Of a stretch of DNA of 64,000 nucleotides, positions 13,659 through 24,938 are shown piece by piece (the first letter of the stretch is position 1; each line of letters begins with the position of its first letter). Position numbers and translations under genes: made by a program. The notes below the pieces were generated by a model. It searched no databases and was not told the origin of the DNA. It was given only the letters and a program-made list of their open reading frames with translations. Origin of the DNA: Rhodopseudomonas boonkerdii. GTDB taxonomy: Bacteria; Pseudomonadota; Alphaproteobacteria; Rhizobiales; Xanthobacteraceae. The DNA lies in assembly GCF_021184025.1 (NCBI RefSeq), contig NZ_CP036537.1:496001-560000 (forward strand), read 5' to 3'.

Positions 13659-14987
13659 ATGTCGAAGACCGTAGCGATCATCGGGGCCGGCCCCGTGGGA
13701 CTGGCGGCGGCGGCTCACGTCATGGAGCGCGGCATGATGCCGATCGTGCTGGAAGCCGGCCATACCGCCGGCGCCTCCGTGCGCGAGTGGGGGCACGTGC
13801 AGCTCTTCTCGCCCTGGGAATACAATATCGACAAGGCTGCGGCCCGCCTGCTCGAGCCGACGGGCTGGAACTCTCCAGACCCGCGCGTCTATCCGACGGG
13901 AGCGGAGCTCATCGAGCGCTATATCGAGCCCCTCGCCACGCGAACCCCGCTGCGGGACGTGATCCGGACGGCGAGCAGGGTCGAGGCCATCGGTCGGGTC
14001 GGTTTCGACAAGGCCAAGTCCGCCGGCCGGGAAACGGCGCCGTTCGAGATCAGGTACCGGAACGGCAAGGGGCCGGAGACCCTCCTCGCCGATGCGGTGA
14101 TCGACGCATCCGGATCCTGGTCGTCGCCGAACCCGGCCGGCGCGAACGGGCTTCCCGCGGCCGGCGAACGCGAGTTCGCAGACCGGATCGCCTACGGAAT
14201 GCCGGACGTGCGCGGAACTGCGCGCGGGCGCTACGCCGGCAAAGCGGTGGCGGTGCTCGGCGCGGGGCACTCGGCGATGGGCACCCTGACGGAGCTCGCG
14301 CACCTTCGCGCGGACGTCCCCGGTACGCGGGTTATCTGGCTGTTGCGCGGGAACGACCCTTCCAAATCCTACGGGGGCGGAGCGAACGACAAGCTGGCCG
14401 CCCGCGGCGAGCTGGGCACGACCTTCGCTTCGCTGGTCGCGTCAGGCCGGATCGAGCTTGAGCAAGGATTCGCGGTCTCGCACGTGACCTCATCCGGAGA
14501 CCGCCTGCGCATCGGAGCCGGGTCCGCTTGCTGCGGCCGGCACGTGGTCGTGGACGAACTCGTCGTCGCGACCGGCTTCCGTCCGGACCTGTCGTTCCTG
14601 AGCGAACTGAGGATCCGCCTGGATCCCGCGATCGAGGCGCCCGTCGCGCTCGCGCCGCTGATCGATCCCAACGAGCACTCCTGCGGAACGGTAAGGCCTC
14701 ACGGCGCGCGCGAACTCGCGCAGGACGATCCGGGGCTCTACATCGCCGGCATGAAATCGTACGGTCGGGCACCGACCTTCCTCATGGCGACCGGCTACGA
14801 ACAGGTCCGCTCGATCGCCGCGGACATCGCCGGCGACCGTGCCGCGGCCGAGCGGGTCGAACTCGAGCTGCCCGAGACCGGCGTCTGCACGCGCGGGGGC
14901 GTCGAGAGCGGCGTCGCCGAGGCAACGTCGTGCTGCGGGACACCGGCCCCGGCCCCCTCCACCGGTTGTTGCGGTCCGCGCCCATGA
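13659..14987 (+). CDS. arsO: ArsO-like flavin-dependent monooxygenase
   Basis: A 442-residue FAD/NADPH flavoprotein. The N-terminal Rossmann motif is VAIIGAGPVGLAAAAH (about 5-20), and a second dinucleotide site is AVAVLGAGHSAMGTL (about 205-219). A Cys-rich C-terminal tail (TSCCGTPAPAPSTGCCG) is unusual for monooxygenases and could hold a metalloid. Genes like this in ars clusters are called arsO; the reaction is poorly known, perhaps oxidation of arsenicals. I chose ATG 13659 with GGAG before it. It is the first structural gene after arsR2. Confidence 0.7.
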   Translation: MSKTVAIIGAGPVGLAAAAHVMERGMMPIVLEAGHTAGASVREWGHVQLFSPWEYNIDKAAARLLEPTGWNSPDPRVYPTGAELIERYIEPLATRTPLRDVIRTASRVEAIGRVGFDKAKSAGRETAPFEIRYRNGKGPETLLADAVIDASGSWSSPNPAGANGLPAAGEREFADRIAYGMPDVRGTARGRYAGKAVAVLGAGHSAMGTLTELAHLRADVPGTRVIWLLRGNDPSKSYGGGANDKLAARGELGTTFASLVASGRIELEQGFAVSHVTSSGDRLRIGAGSACCGRHVVVDELVVATGFRPDLSFLSELRIRLDPAIEAPVALAPLIDPNEHSCGTVRPHGARELAQDDPGLYIAGMKSYGRAPTFLMATGYEQVRSIAADIAGDRAAAERVELELPETGVCTRGGVESGVAEATSCCGTPAPAPSTGCCGPRP

Positions 14988-15039
14988 CTGGCGTCCGGAC
15001 GTCGATCGTAGGCACCGAACCTTCACGGTCGTTCCGCGA

Positions 15040-16284
15040 ATGAGGTGGCACGGCGATCTTCAGGGGAAGCCTGCCATCTTGGCCATGTGCGTCGGCCAGT
15101 TGGGCAACCTGCTGCCGCATGTCGCCGTGCCATCGATACTGGCGCAATTTCTGATTCCGGAATGGGGCCTGACCGGCACGTCCGCGGGCTTGCTCGCCGG
15201 GAGCTTCGCGGCCGGCTACATGCTGGCCGTCCCGGTATTGTCCACGCTGACCGACAGGATCGACGCGCGTCTGATCCTGATCGCCGGCTCGGCGCTCAGC
15301 TCGGTCGCGACGGTCGCCTTCGGAATGTTCGCGAACGGCTTCTGGTCGGGAGCGGCGATCTGGGCCTTGGCCGGGATCGGCTTCGCCGGCGCCTACATGC
15401 CCGGCCTGAAGGCCCTGACAGACCGGCTTGAACCCGGCGCCTCCTCGCGCGCGGTCACCCTGTACACGTCGAGCTTCTCGCTCGGCGTCGGGCTGTCGTT
15501 TCTGGTCTCGCAGATCGTGGCGGAGCAATTCGGCTGGCGCGCTGCGTTCTACGCCACCGCTCTCGGGCCTTTGGTGATGATGGCCGTCTGCCTGTCCCTG
15601 ACGCCCGTCACGCCCAAGGCCACCACCACCAAGCTGCTCGCGTTCGGACCGGTGCTGCGGAACAAACCCGCCATGGGCTACGTACTCGGCTACGGAGCGC
15701 ACTGCTTCGAGCTCTACGGCATCCGGACGTGGCTCGTCGCCTTCTGGACGTTTGTCGTCGCTCACAATGGCGGCGCCGGCGTCCTGACGCCGGTTGCCGT
15801 GAGCTTCGGATTCTCCCTCCTGGCGATGCCTTCCAGCATCATCGGGAACGAACTCGCGCTCCGGTTCGGCCGCCACCGCGCGGTCTCGGTCGTCATGATC
15901 GTGTCGGCTTGCGTCGGGCTGTCCATCGGCGCGCTTGCCGGGGCTTCGCCCTATGCCTTGCTTCCCCTCCTCATCCTGTACGCGGTCACCGTGCCGGCCG
16001 ATTCCGGCGCGCTGACCGCAGGCATGGCGATGTCCGCTCATCCGGAGAGCAAGGGCGCGACCATGGCCGTCCACTCGACCGTCGGCTTCGGTCTGTCCGC
16101 GCTCGGGGCCTGGTGCGTCGGAGCCGCGCTCGACGCGTCTGGAGGCCCCAACGTGCCGTCCGCGTGGTTCGCGGCATTCGCGGTGCTCGCGGCCGGCATC
16201 CTCATCGGTCCGCTGGCTCTGAAATGGTCGCGAGTCGCTCCAACCCCGACGACATCGTCTCTTGATCCGGACTCCATGAAATGA
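15040..16284 (+). CDS. MFS transporter in arsenic operon
   Basis: A 414-residue major facilitator protein with about 12 hydrophobic segments. The MFS loop between helices 2 and 3 shows STLTDRIDARLIL. The ATG at 15040 follows the monooxygenase by about 50 bases. Its stop overlaps the next MFS gene (ATGA). The pairing with an ArsO-like enzyme suggests export of an oxidised or modified arsenical, but the substrate is inferred only from position. Confidence 0.8.
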   Translation: MRWHGDLQGKPAILAMCVGQLGNLLPHVAVPSILAQFLIPEWGLTGTSAGLLAGSFAAGYMLAVPVLSTLTDRIDARLILIAGSALSSVATVAFGMFANGFWSGAAIWALAGIGFAGAYMPGLKALTDRLEPGASSRAVTLYTSSFSLGVGLSFLVSQIVAEQFGWRAAFYATALGPLVMMAVCLSLTPVTPKATTTKLLAFGPVLRNKPAMGYVLGYGAHCFELYGIRTWLVAFWTFVVAHNGGAGVLTPVAVSFGFSLLAMPSSIIGNELALRFGRHRAVSVVMIVSACVGLSIGALAGASPYALLPLLILYAVTVPADSGALTAGMAMSAHPESKGATMAVHSTVGFGLSALGAWCVGAALDASGGPNVPSAWFAAFAVLAAGILIGPLALKWSRVAPTPTTSSLDPDSMK

Positions 16285-17471
16285 CCGATCGCCAGCTTCC
16301 CATCATCCTGTCGCTCGGAACGACGCAGACGCTGGCCTGGGCATCCAGCTACTATCTGCCGGCCATCCTCGCCGATCCCATCGCGCGGGATCTCGGCATA
16401 TCGAGCAACTGGTTCTTCGCGGCATTCTCCGCGTCGCTCGTCATCTCAGGATTGCTGGGACCCCGTGTCGGCCGACAGATCGACCGCGTCGGCGGCAGGC
16501 AGGTCCTGTGCGCCTCCAACCTGCTATTTGCCGGCGGCCTCGCGCTGCTCGGGCTGGCATCCTCGTTGTGGATGCTCGGCCTCGCCTGGTTCCTGCTCGG
16601 CATCGGAATGGGACTCGGTCTCTACGATGCGGCGTTCGGCGCCCTCGGGCGCATCTTTGGAAACAAGGCCCGGCGCCCGATCACCGGCATCACGCTGCTC
16701 GCGGGGTTCGCCAGCACGATCGGATGGCCGTTGAGCACGCTGGGCCTCGATACGATCGGATGGCGCGGCACCTGCTTCGCTTGGGCGGCCGCTCACATCG
16801 TGATAGGGCTGTCGCTCAACATGCTCTTCCTTCCAAAGACCGAGCGCGTGGTCCGCAGCGAGGCGGAGGCGCCGGCTGCGAAGCCGCACGTCGCGATCGA
16901 CGGCACGATGATCCTGCTGTCCTTCGCGTTCGCCGCGGCTTGGACCGTCACGTCGGCGATGGCCGCGCACCTACCCCGGATCGTCGAGAGCTTCGGAGCC
17001 ACTCCCGCCCAGGCCGTCTTCGCGGGAATGATGATCGGACCCGCACAGGTGGCCGCACGCATCGTCGAGGCAGGGCTGCTGAACCGCTTCCATCCGCTCT
17101 TCTCGACGAGCCTCGCCTGCATCACGCATCCGATCGGGGCCGGCGTCATCGCCCTGTTCGGAGGGGGAGTGGCCGCGGCATTCGCGCTTCTGCACGGTGC
17201 CGGCAACGGCATCCTGACGATCGCCAGAGGCACCCTGCCTCTCTCGATCTTCGGTCCAGAGAATTACGGCTATCGACTCGGACTGCTCGGGGCACCGTCG
17301 CGCATCTGCCAGGCCCTCGCTCCCGTCGCGTTCGGCGTGCTGATCGAGATCATGAGCGGGCGGGTGCTGATCATCACCTCGCTGCTGAGCCTCGCCGCAC
17401 TGTCCGCCCTTCTCCTGCTGTCGAAGCGTCCCCGCCCCGCAGGCGAGACGGCCGCAGCACGCGCGGGCTGA
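16281..17471 (+). CDS. Second MFS transporter in arsenic operon
   Basis: A 396-residue MFS protein with about 12 hydrophobic segments and the helix 2-3 loop GRQIDRVGGRQVL. Its ATG overlaps the stop of the preceding MFS gene (ATGA), so both are made together. It might resemble ArsK, an MFS exporter of arsenite, antimonite and methylarsenite known from Agrobacterium, but I cannot confirm this from sequence alone. Two adjacent distinct MFS genes could form a pair with different substrates. Confidence 0.78.
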   Translation: MTDRQLPIILSLGTTQTLAWASSYYLPAILADPIARDLGISSNWFFAAFSASLVISGLLGPRVGRQIDRVGGRQVLCASNLLFAGGLALLGLASSLWMLGLAWFLLGIGMGLGLYDAAFGALGRIFGNKARRPITGITLLAGFASTIGWPLSTLGLDTIGWRGTCFAWAAAHIVIGLSLNMLFLPKTERVVRSEAEAPAAKPHVAIDGTMILLSFAFAAAWTVTSAMAAHLPRIVESFGATPAQAVFAGMMIGPAQVAARIVEAGLLNRFHPLFSTSLACITHPIGAGVIALFGGGVAAAFALLHGAGNGILTIARGTLPLSIFGPENYGYRLGLLGAPSRICQALAPVAFGVLIEIMSGRVLIITSLLSLAALSALLLLSKRPRPAGETAAARAG

Positions 17472-17489
17472 AGGTGGTCGCGGCGATCG

Positions 17490-17945
17490 ATGGCCAAGGC
17501 CGGACCCAAGGAGCATGCCTCCAGGCTGCCTGAGATAGACCCGGGCCGGTGGCGCGGCGAGATCCTCGGACGCTGCACCGTCAATTTCGGGCACATCGTC
17601 CAGCCCGGCGAGCCGCGCCGGTCGGTCGAGTTCACCTACATGGTCATGCCGGCTGCGTTCACCGGCCCCGGCAAGAGGTTCGTGTGGCCAGGCGCGATCA
17701 TGATCTTCGCTCCGACACCCATGCAGCCCGAAACGCCGGATTCGGGATACCTGTTCGCGACGGAACGGCTGCCCTCGCTGCACGTGTCGCTCTCGGTCAC
17801 GCGCGCGCAGTTCTCCGACATGTTGCCGAGACTCGAGGCCGGACGGCTCAAAGATTTCCGTTTCGCCGTCGAGACGAAGGTCGAGGAAACCTGGCCGATC
17901 TCCAGTTGGGGGATGTCCACGGACGCGAGCGATGAAGCGATCTGA
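17490..17945 (+). CDS. Hypothetical protein, 151 aa
   Basis: A 151-residue soluble protein with no signal peptide, membrane segment or Cys motif typical of metal binding. Residues 20-150 alternate hydrophobic and polar residues, suggesting a beta-rich fold. I do not recognise the family. It starts 18 bases after the second MFS gene in the same direction and may be the last gene of the arsR2 operon. It converges on the CDF gene. Confidence 0.6.
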   Translation: MAKAGPKEHASRLPEIDPGRWRGEILGRCTVNFGHIVQPGEPRRSVEFTYMVMPAAFTGPGKRFVWPGAIMIFAPTPMQPETPDSGYLFATERLPSLHVSLSVTRAQFSDMLPRLEAGRLKDFRFAVETKVEETWPISSWGMSTDASDEAI

Positions 17946-17967
17946 TCGAAGGGCTTGCAACCTTCGA

Positions 17968-18705
17968 CTAGCGTGCGGCCTCGATCTGACGTTGGTCTGT
18001 CGAATATTCGGCCCACGCTTGTCGCAGTATCTGGAACGACGACGTGAGGAAGATACCCGCCATTACGGCGGCGACTGCCAAGTCGGGCCACGCACTGGAA
18101 GAACCCCAGACGCCCAGCGCAGCGAACATGACGATGACGTTCCCTATCGCGTCGTTGCGCGAGCAAAGCCAGACCGAGCGGACGTTGGCGTCGCCGTCCT
18201 TGTAGCGCATCAGCAGGAGCACCGAAGCGAGGTTGGCCGTCAGTGCCAACATGCCGATGCCGCCCATGACCTCGGCACTGGGGATGCCCAAGATGAGCGT
18301 GTTGTAAACGGTTGATCCGAAGACCCACAGCGCCATGATGCTGAGCGAGAGCCCCTTGAAAAGTGCCGCCATCGACCGCGTCGGGACACTCGATCCAATG
18401 ACTGCGAGGCTCAGACCGTAAGTGATCGTATCACCGAGGAAGTCCAGGGCGTCCGCCTTCAAGGCCTGTGAGCCGGCAAGCTGTCCGGCAGCCATTTCAA
18501 CGAGAAACATGACGCCGTTGATGGCTATCACTGTCCAGAGGACGCGCTTGTAGCGCGGGTCTACGCCATCGAAGACCGGCATGCCGCCAGAGCACCCGCA
18601 GGCTTGCGATCCGCAAGAACTCTCCATGGACGGCTTCGGAGCCTCTTTCGCGAAGTCGATCGGCGGTGGTTGGCAGCAGCTATCGCTGGAGCAGCAGTTG
18701 GACAT
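17968..18705 (-). CDS. CDF-family cation exporter with Cys-rich N-terminus
   Basis: A 245-residue cation diffusion facilitator. The N-terminus has Cys clusters MSNCCSSDSCC and SSCGSQACGCSGG that could bind soft metals. The metal site in helix 2 is ADALDFLGD and in helix 5 SRNDAIGN; about five to six membrane segments are visible. Start choice: the in-frame ATG at 18738 lies before the promoter, so ATG 18705 after GGGAAG is right. The divergent MerR regulator and its operator (18730-18760) would control it. Metal unknown: Cd, Pb, Zn or Co are possible. Confidence 0.82.
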   Translation of the reverse strand: MSNCCSSDSCCQPPPIDFAKEAPKPSMESSCGSQACGCSGGMPVFDGVDPRYKRVLWTVIAINGVMFLVEMAAGQLAGSQALKADALDFLGDTITYGLSLAVIGSSVPTRSMAALFKGLSLSIMALWVFGSTVYNTLILGIPSAEVMGGIGMLALTANLASVLLLMRYKDGDANVRSVWLCSRNDAIGNVIVMFAALGVWGSSSAWPDLAVAAVMAGIFLTSSFQILRQAWAEYSTDQRQIEAAR

Positions 18706-18729
18706 CGGTCTTCCCTTCGAAACGCCATA

Positions 18730-18760
18730 AGCGTACAACCTCTAGCGACTAGAGGTTCAA
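18730..18760 (-). promoter_or_regulatory. MerR-type promoter of the CDF gene
   Basis: On the minus strand TTGAAC (18755-18760) and TACGCT (18730-18735) are separated by exactly 19 bases, the overlong spacer of MerR-activated promoters. Inside is the dyad ACCTCTAG-CGA-CTAGAGGT (perfect 8-base arms, 18738-18756). It drives the CDF gene leftward, with the regulator gene beginning 8 bases beyond on the other strand. Confidence 0.8.
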
Positions 18761-18767
18761 GGAAAAA

Positions 18768-19172
18768 ATGAACTACGGGATCGGAGAAGCGTCGCGGGCG
18801 ACGGGTATCAAGGTGCCAACCATCCGCTACTACGAAGGGGTCGGATTGCTGTCCCCTCCGACGAGAAGCGAGGGAAAGCAGAGGCGCTATCAACCCGCGG
18901 ACATCGCACGGCTGAACTTCATTCGCCACGCGCGCGATCTCGGCTTCGAGATCGGCGATATTCGAGAGCTCCTGACGCTCAGCACGCGGCCCGATCAGTC
19001 GTGCGATCAAGTCGACGTCATCACGCGCCGCCATCTGTCCGATGTGGAGCGGCGCATCGCCCAGCTCTCGGCTCTCCGTGTCGAACTGCTTCGGATGGTG
19101 AACGAGTGCACACACGGTAGAATCTACGAATGCCGAGTCATCGAATCCATTCAGGAAGCAGGTGGCGCATAG
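18768..19172 (+). CDS. MerR-family metal regulator of the CDF gene
   Basis: A 134-residue MerR-family activator. Winged HTH at 1-70: IKVPTIRYYEGVGLLSPP. Metal-binding cysteines follow with spacing C-x34-C-x7-C, ending CTHGRIYECRVIE, the layout of the CadR/PbrR/ZntR/MerR group. It is divergent from the CDF exporter and shares its operator. A weak inverted repeat downstream (19214-19234) may end the transcript. The metal cannot be deduced with certainty. Confidence 0.85.
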   Translation: MNYGIGEASRATGIKVPTIRYYEGVGLLSPPTRSEGKQRRYQPADIARLNFIRHARDLGFEIGDIRELLTLSTRPDQSCDQVDVITRRHLSDVERRIAQLSALRVELLRMVNECTHGRIYECRVIESIQEAGGA

Positions 19173-19313
19173 GTCTTCGACCTCATTTGGAGTGTGGCAC
19201 GAAGGCCTCCCGCGGCGACTGAGCGATTGTCGCCAAGTTGACCCAGGAGCTCGAGGCGCAAAAGAAGATCCTTACGTGCGCGCTGAACGGTGGCCGTGCG
19301 TCAAGTCGGGCGC

Positions 19314-21989
<2,676 letters not shown>

Positions 21990-22015
21990 GCCATCCTCCA
22001 GCAAGACCAAAACCC

Positions 22016-22032
22016 ATACCCTGTAGGGGTAT
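22016..22032. promoter_or_regulatory. CsoR-type operator upstream of copA
   Basis: ATACCC-TGTAG-GGGTAT: perfect 6-base arms, 27 bases upstream of the copA start. It matches the site before csoR (22207-22223) except for two bases. GC-rich dyads of this form are typical of CsoR/RcnR-family operators, so CsoR probably represses copA until Cu(I) binds. Confidence 0.7.
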
Positions 22033-22206
22033 ATGAAACGGTCGGACGGAGAAATCAAGGCGGTCCCGAGCAAATCCCGAAAACAGCCGATAAACCTCGA
22101 ACGCAACGCATGTCACTGCCACACACGGGCTGCGAAGATTCCGTGGGTGGACGGGGATCGGAAGAGAGGCGCCCAGCGCAAGCCGTCAACTTGCCGCTTG
22201 CAACCC

Positions 22207-22223
22207 TTACCCAGTAGGGGTAT
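22207..22223. promoter_or_regulatory. CsoR-type operator upstream of csoR
   Basis: TTACCC-AGTAG-GGGTAT, nearly identical to the copA site, ending 8 bases before the csoR start. Its position implies autoregulation of csoR and the copper operon that follows. Confidence 0.7.
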
Positions 22224-22231
22224 CATGGCGT

Positions 22232-22507
22232 ATGCGCGCAGACATCAAGTCATCGGTGAAGAAACGCCTCGGCAGGATCGAAGGGCAGGTCCGTGGTCTG
22301 TCGAAGATGGTCGACGAGGACCGCTACTGCATCGACGTCGTCACGCAGATCTCCGCCGTCCGCGCCGCGCTTCGCCGCGTCGAGGAAGAAATTCTGAAAG
22401 ATCACGTGTCGCATTGCGTCGAACACGCCATCGCCAGCGGCGACAAAGACGAGCAGCGGCAGAAGATCGCCGAACTCATGGCGGTGGTAGGCAGGGCGGA
22501 ACGATGA
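22232..22507 (+). CDS. csoR: CsoR-family Cu(I)-sensing repressor
   Basis: A 91-residue all-helical CsoR/RcnR (DUF156) protein. RLGRIEGQVRGLSKMV is the family signature near the N-terminus. The metal ligands Cys (DRYCIDVV) and His-x3-Cys (DHVSHCVEH) match the C-H-C site of Cu(I) CsoR. It is divergent from copA and precedes the copper operon. Twin operators lie before copA and csoR. The C-terminal end overlaps a small frame (ATGA). Confidence 0.9.
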   Translation: MRADIKSSVKKRLGRIEGQVRGLSKMVDEDRYCIDVVTQISAVRAALRRVEEEILKDHVSHCVEHAIASGDKDEQRQKIAELMAVVGRAER

Positions 22508-22593
22508 GAGTGTCTCCTTTTTCATTCTTGGCGTCGCTCGTTTTCGCGCATATGGTGCCGGGATCGACTCGCGCGTTCGAAGGCAATCGATAG
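22504..22593 (+). CDS. Small secreted-type frame, 29 aa
   Basis: A 29-codon frame starting within the csoR stop (ATGA). It reads like a short signal peptide (MRVSPFSFLASLVFAHM) with a Ser-Thr-Arg-Ala end. It could be a leader peptide, a remnant of a larger gene or chance. Only its coupling to csoR and hydrophobic character support it. Confidence 0.3.
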   Translation: MRVSPFSFLASLVFAHMVPGSTRAFEGNR

Positions 22594-22596
22594 GCA

Positions 22597-23103
22597 ATGC
22601 TCGTTAGGCTCACCAGGAACCAGCGGAAGAAGGCGGGGTGGATCGTCGCCATCGTCTATCTGCTGTGCGTCATGGCGCCGACACTGTCCTACGCCCTGCC
22701 CGGGCAGCATGCCGTCGTCGACTGCATGACCATCGAGGGCGTCGCATCGGGATCGATGCACATGCACGGGCAGCCTGATACTGCGGGAGACCGCACCGGA
22801 GCCCAAGTGTCCGGCGACGCGTCGATCCAGGATTCCGGCCATGACGCGCATGTGCGGATGGCGTCCATGTCAGACGACGACGCCTCCATGTCCGGGGCGA
22901 TGTCCGACGAGGAAGCGCCAATCAAGAAGGGACCGCACACGACCAGCGGTCAGTGCTGCGCTCTGATGTGCATCGGTGCGATGCCAGCGACCATCGCGGA
23001 AATCGCGTCGCCTTCCGTGCCTACGCCCGTCCGCGCGACGACGGAATACCGCGCCACGGCCGACAACGCGCCGGACGTCCACTACCGCCCCCCCATCGCC
23101 TGA
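22597..23103 (+). CDS. Secreted Cys/His/Met-rich protein in copper operon
   Basis: A 168-residue protein. A signal-like hydrophobic segment spans about 13-33. The mature part is rich in Met, His and Asp (SMHMHG, HDAHVRMASMSDDD) and has a Cys group SGQCCALMCIG. No known catalytic motif. Such Met/His-rich proteins with few Cys often bind copper in the periplasm. Related small secreted Cys proteins head the Cus and Czc modules in this window. It resembles the DUF2946-like group only loosely. Confidence 0.6.
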   Translation: MLVRLTRNQRKKAGWIVAIVYLLCVMAPTLSYALPGQHAVVDCMTIEGVASGSMHMHGQPDTAGDRTGAQVSGDASIQDSGHDAHVRMASMSDDDASMSGAMSDEEAPIKKGPHTTSGQCCALMCIGAMPATIAEIASPSVPTPVRATTEYRATADNAPDVHYRPPIA

Positions 23104-23180
23104 TCTGACCGTTTAGATGCGGCGTCGCCCCCGGGGAGGGTGCGCGCGCCTGTGATCCATCGTCAGTTCAGGAAACAAGC

Positions 23181-23471
23181 ATGTTCGCGCATATTGGGGC
23201 GAAGATCGCCGCCGTTCGCTCGGTGGCAACGAGACTATTCGACAGGAGAAAGTGGGCATTCGCCGCAGCAGCGGCCGGGACGCTGGCGCTCGGAGGTTGC
23301 CTTCCGGTGACCGTCCCGATGCGCGCCGACCCGGCCGATCCGACGGTCCCCGTGGCGCCCGTGAGCTACCGCTCGACGGTGGCCCCGTACGCGTCGATGC
23401 GCCCGGTGTCGCCATCCGGCTGGAGACAGCGGAACGACGATGTCTCTCCCGCCTCCAAGTCCGGAAGATAG
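23181..23471 (+). CDS. Small lipoprotein in copper operon
   Basis: A 96-residue protein with a basic start, hydrophobic segment and lipobox LALGGC at about residues 35-40. The mature part is short, Pro/Ser-rich and without recognised motif. It stands directly before the TolC-type gene. A structural or stability role in the efflux system is possible but not shown. Confidence 0.6.
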   Translation: MFAHIGAKIAAVRSVATRLFDRRKWAFAAAAAGTLALGGCLPVTVPMRADPADPTVPVAPVSYRSTVAPYASMRPVSPSGWRQRNDDVSPASKSGR

Positions 23472-23480
23472 GAGGGCGGC

Positions 23481-24938
23481 ATGTCGAACATGAAAACATC
23501 GCCGCGCATCGATCGCCGGTATCGGAGCCTGTTGCGCTCGGGCTCGGCCGTGATCGCGCTCGTTCTTCTCGCAGGTTGCGCCAGCTTCTCGCCTGACAAG
23601 GGCATGAGTGTGGTCGCCGGCGTGGCGGACGCGGCGATCCGCAAGGACGTCATCGCCATCCGGTCCGAGGACGACGCGCGCTTCGCCGAGGAAACCGTGG
23701 CGAAACTCAAGTCGCGGGTGCTGACGGTCGAGTCTTCCGTGCAGATAGCGCTCCTGAACAATCGCGGCCTTCAGGCTGCCTATAACGAGCTCGCGCTCGC
23801 CGAAGCCGACATGGTGGCCGACAGCCTGCCGCCCAATCCGTCGTTCTCCGTGTCGCGGAGCGTCAGCGGCGGATCCGTCGAGGTGTCGCGGCAGGTCGCC
23901 GGCGACATCCTCGCGATCGCCACGCTGCCTTTCCGTTCGGAAATCGCCCGGGAGCGCTTCAAGCGGGCGCAGCTCGCCGCCGCCGAACAGACGCTCCGTC
24001 TCGCCGCGGACGTCCGCGACGCCTTCTACCGCGCCACCGGGGCGAACGAGCTCGTTGCCGTCCTGACGGAAGCCAAGACGATCGCCGAGACGACCGCGCA
24101 GCTCGCCACCAAGCTCGGAGAGACGGGCTCCCTGAACAAGCTGGATCAGGCGCGCCAGCAGGCGTTCTACGCCGAAACTACGGCCGATCTGGCGTCTGCC
24201 AGGCAGGACGCCTCAAGCTCGCGCGAGCGGCTGATCCGCCTTCTCGGCCTTTGGGGCCGCGACACGGACATCAGGATTCCCGGCCGGCTTCCGCAGCTTC
24301 CCCGCAGACCCGACACGTTGCCGCTGATCGAGGTCCAGGCGGTGGAGCGCCGCCTCGATCTGCAGATGGCGCGGATCGACCTGCTCGCGCTCGCCAAGTC
24401 GCTCGAGCTCACGCAGGCCACGCGCTTCGTGACGCTGCTCGACATGTCCGCGTCGCAGAGCAAGGAGCTAGGGACGCCGAACCGCAGCCGCAGCGTCGGG
24501 ATCGACTTCCAGATCCCGATCTTCGACGGCGGCGAAGTGCGCGTTCGGCAATCGGCTGAGATCTACAATCAGGCCTTCAACCTGCTGACGGAGAAGGCGG
24601 TCAACGTCCGCTCCGAGGCGCGCGACGCCTTCCGGACCTACCGCTCCGCCTACGATATCGCGCTCCAGTATCAGCGCGAGGTCCTTCCGCTCCGCAAGGT
24701 CATCTCCGACGAACTGCAACTGCGCTACTCGAGCATGCAGATCGACGTGTTCGCGCTGGTGGTCGAAGCCACGGCGCGCATCGCGGCCCAACGCGCCGGC
24801 GTCGCCGCCAAGCGCGATTTCTGGCTCGCCAATTCCACTTTGCTGACCGCCGTGAACGGAGGCGGACGCGGCGAATCCCAATCCCAGACGACAGGCACGA
24901 CGACCGCGCAGGCGTCGGCCGGCGGAGGTCAACGATGA
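23481..24938 (+). CDS. TolC-family outer-membrane efflux protein
   Basis: A 485-residue outer-membrane factor, probably lipoprotein-anchored: LLAGC lipobox near residue 32. Two repeated helical-hairpin halves are seen (SVQIALLNNRGLQAAYNEL and later RSVGIDFQIPIFDGGEVR), as in TolC/CusC. The C-terminal tail is Ser/Thr/Gly-rich. A GGAGGGCGG precedes the ATG. No RND pump lies next to it; it may serve copper export with the multicopper oxidase that overlaps it (ATGA), as CopB-like partners do. Confidence 0.82.
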   Translation: MSNMKTSPRIDRRYRSLLRSGSAVIALVLLAGCASFSPDKGMSVVAGVADAAIRKDVIAIRSEDDARFAEETVAKLKSRVLTVESSVQIALLNNRGLQAAYNELALAEADMVADSLPPNPSFSVSRSVSGGSVEVSRQVAGDILAIATLPFRSEIARERFKRAQLAAAEQTLRLAADVRDAFYRATGANELVAVLTEAKTIAETTAQLATKLGETGSLNKLDQARQQAFYAETTADLASARQDASSSRERLIRLLGLWGRDTDIRIPGRLPQLPRRPDTLPLIEVQAVERRLDLQMARIDLLALAKSLELTQATRFVTLLDMSASQSKELGTPNRSRSVGIDFQIPIFDGGEVRVRQSAEIYNQAFNLLTEKAVNVRSEARDAFRTYRSAYDIALQYQREVLPLRKVISDELQLRYSSMQIDVFALVVEATARIAAQRAGVAAKRDFWLANSTLLTAVNGGGRGESQSQTTGTTTAQASAGGGQR

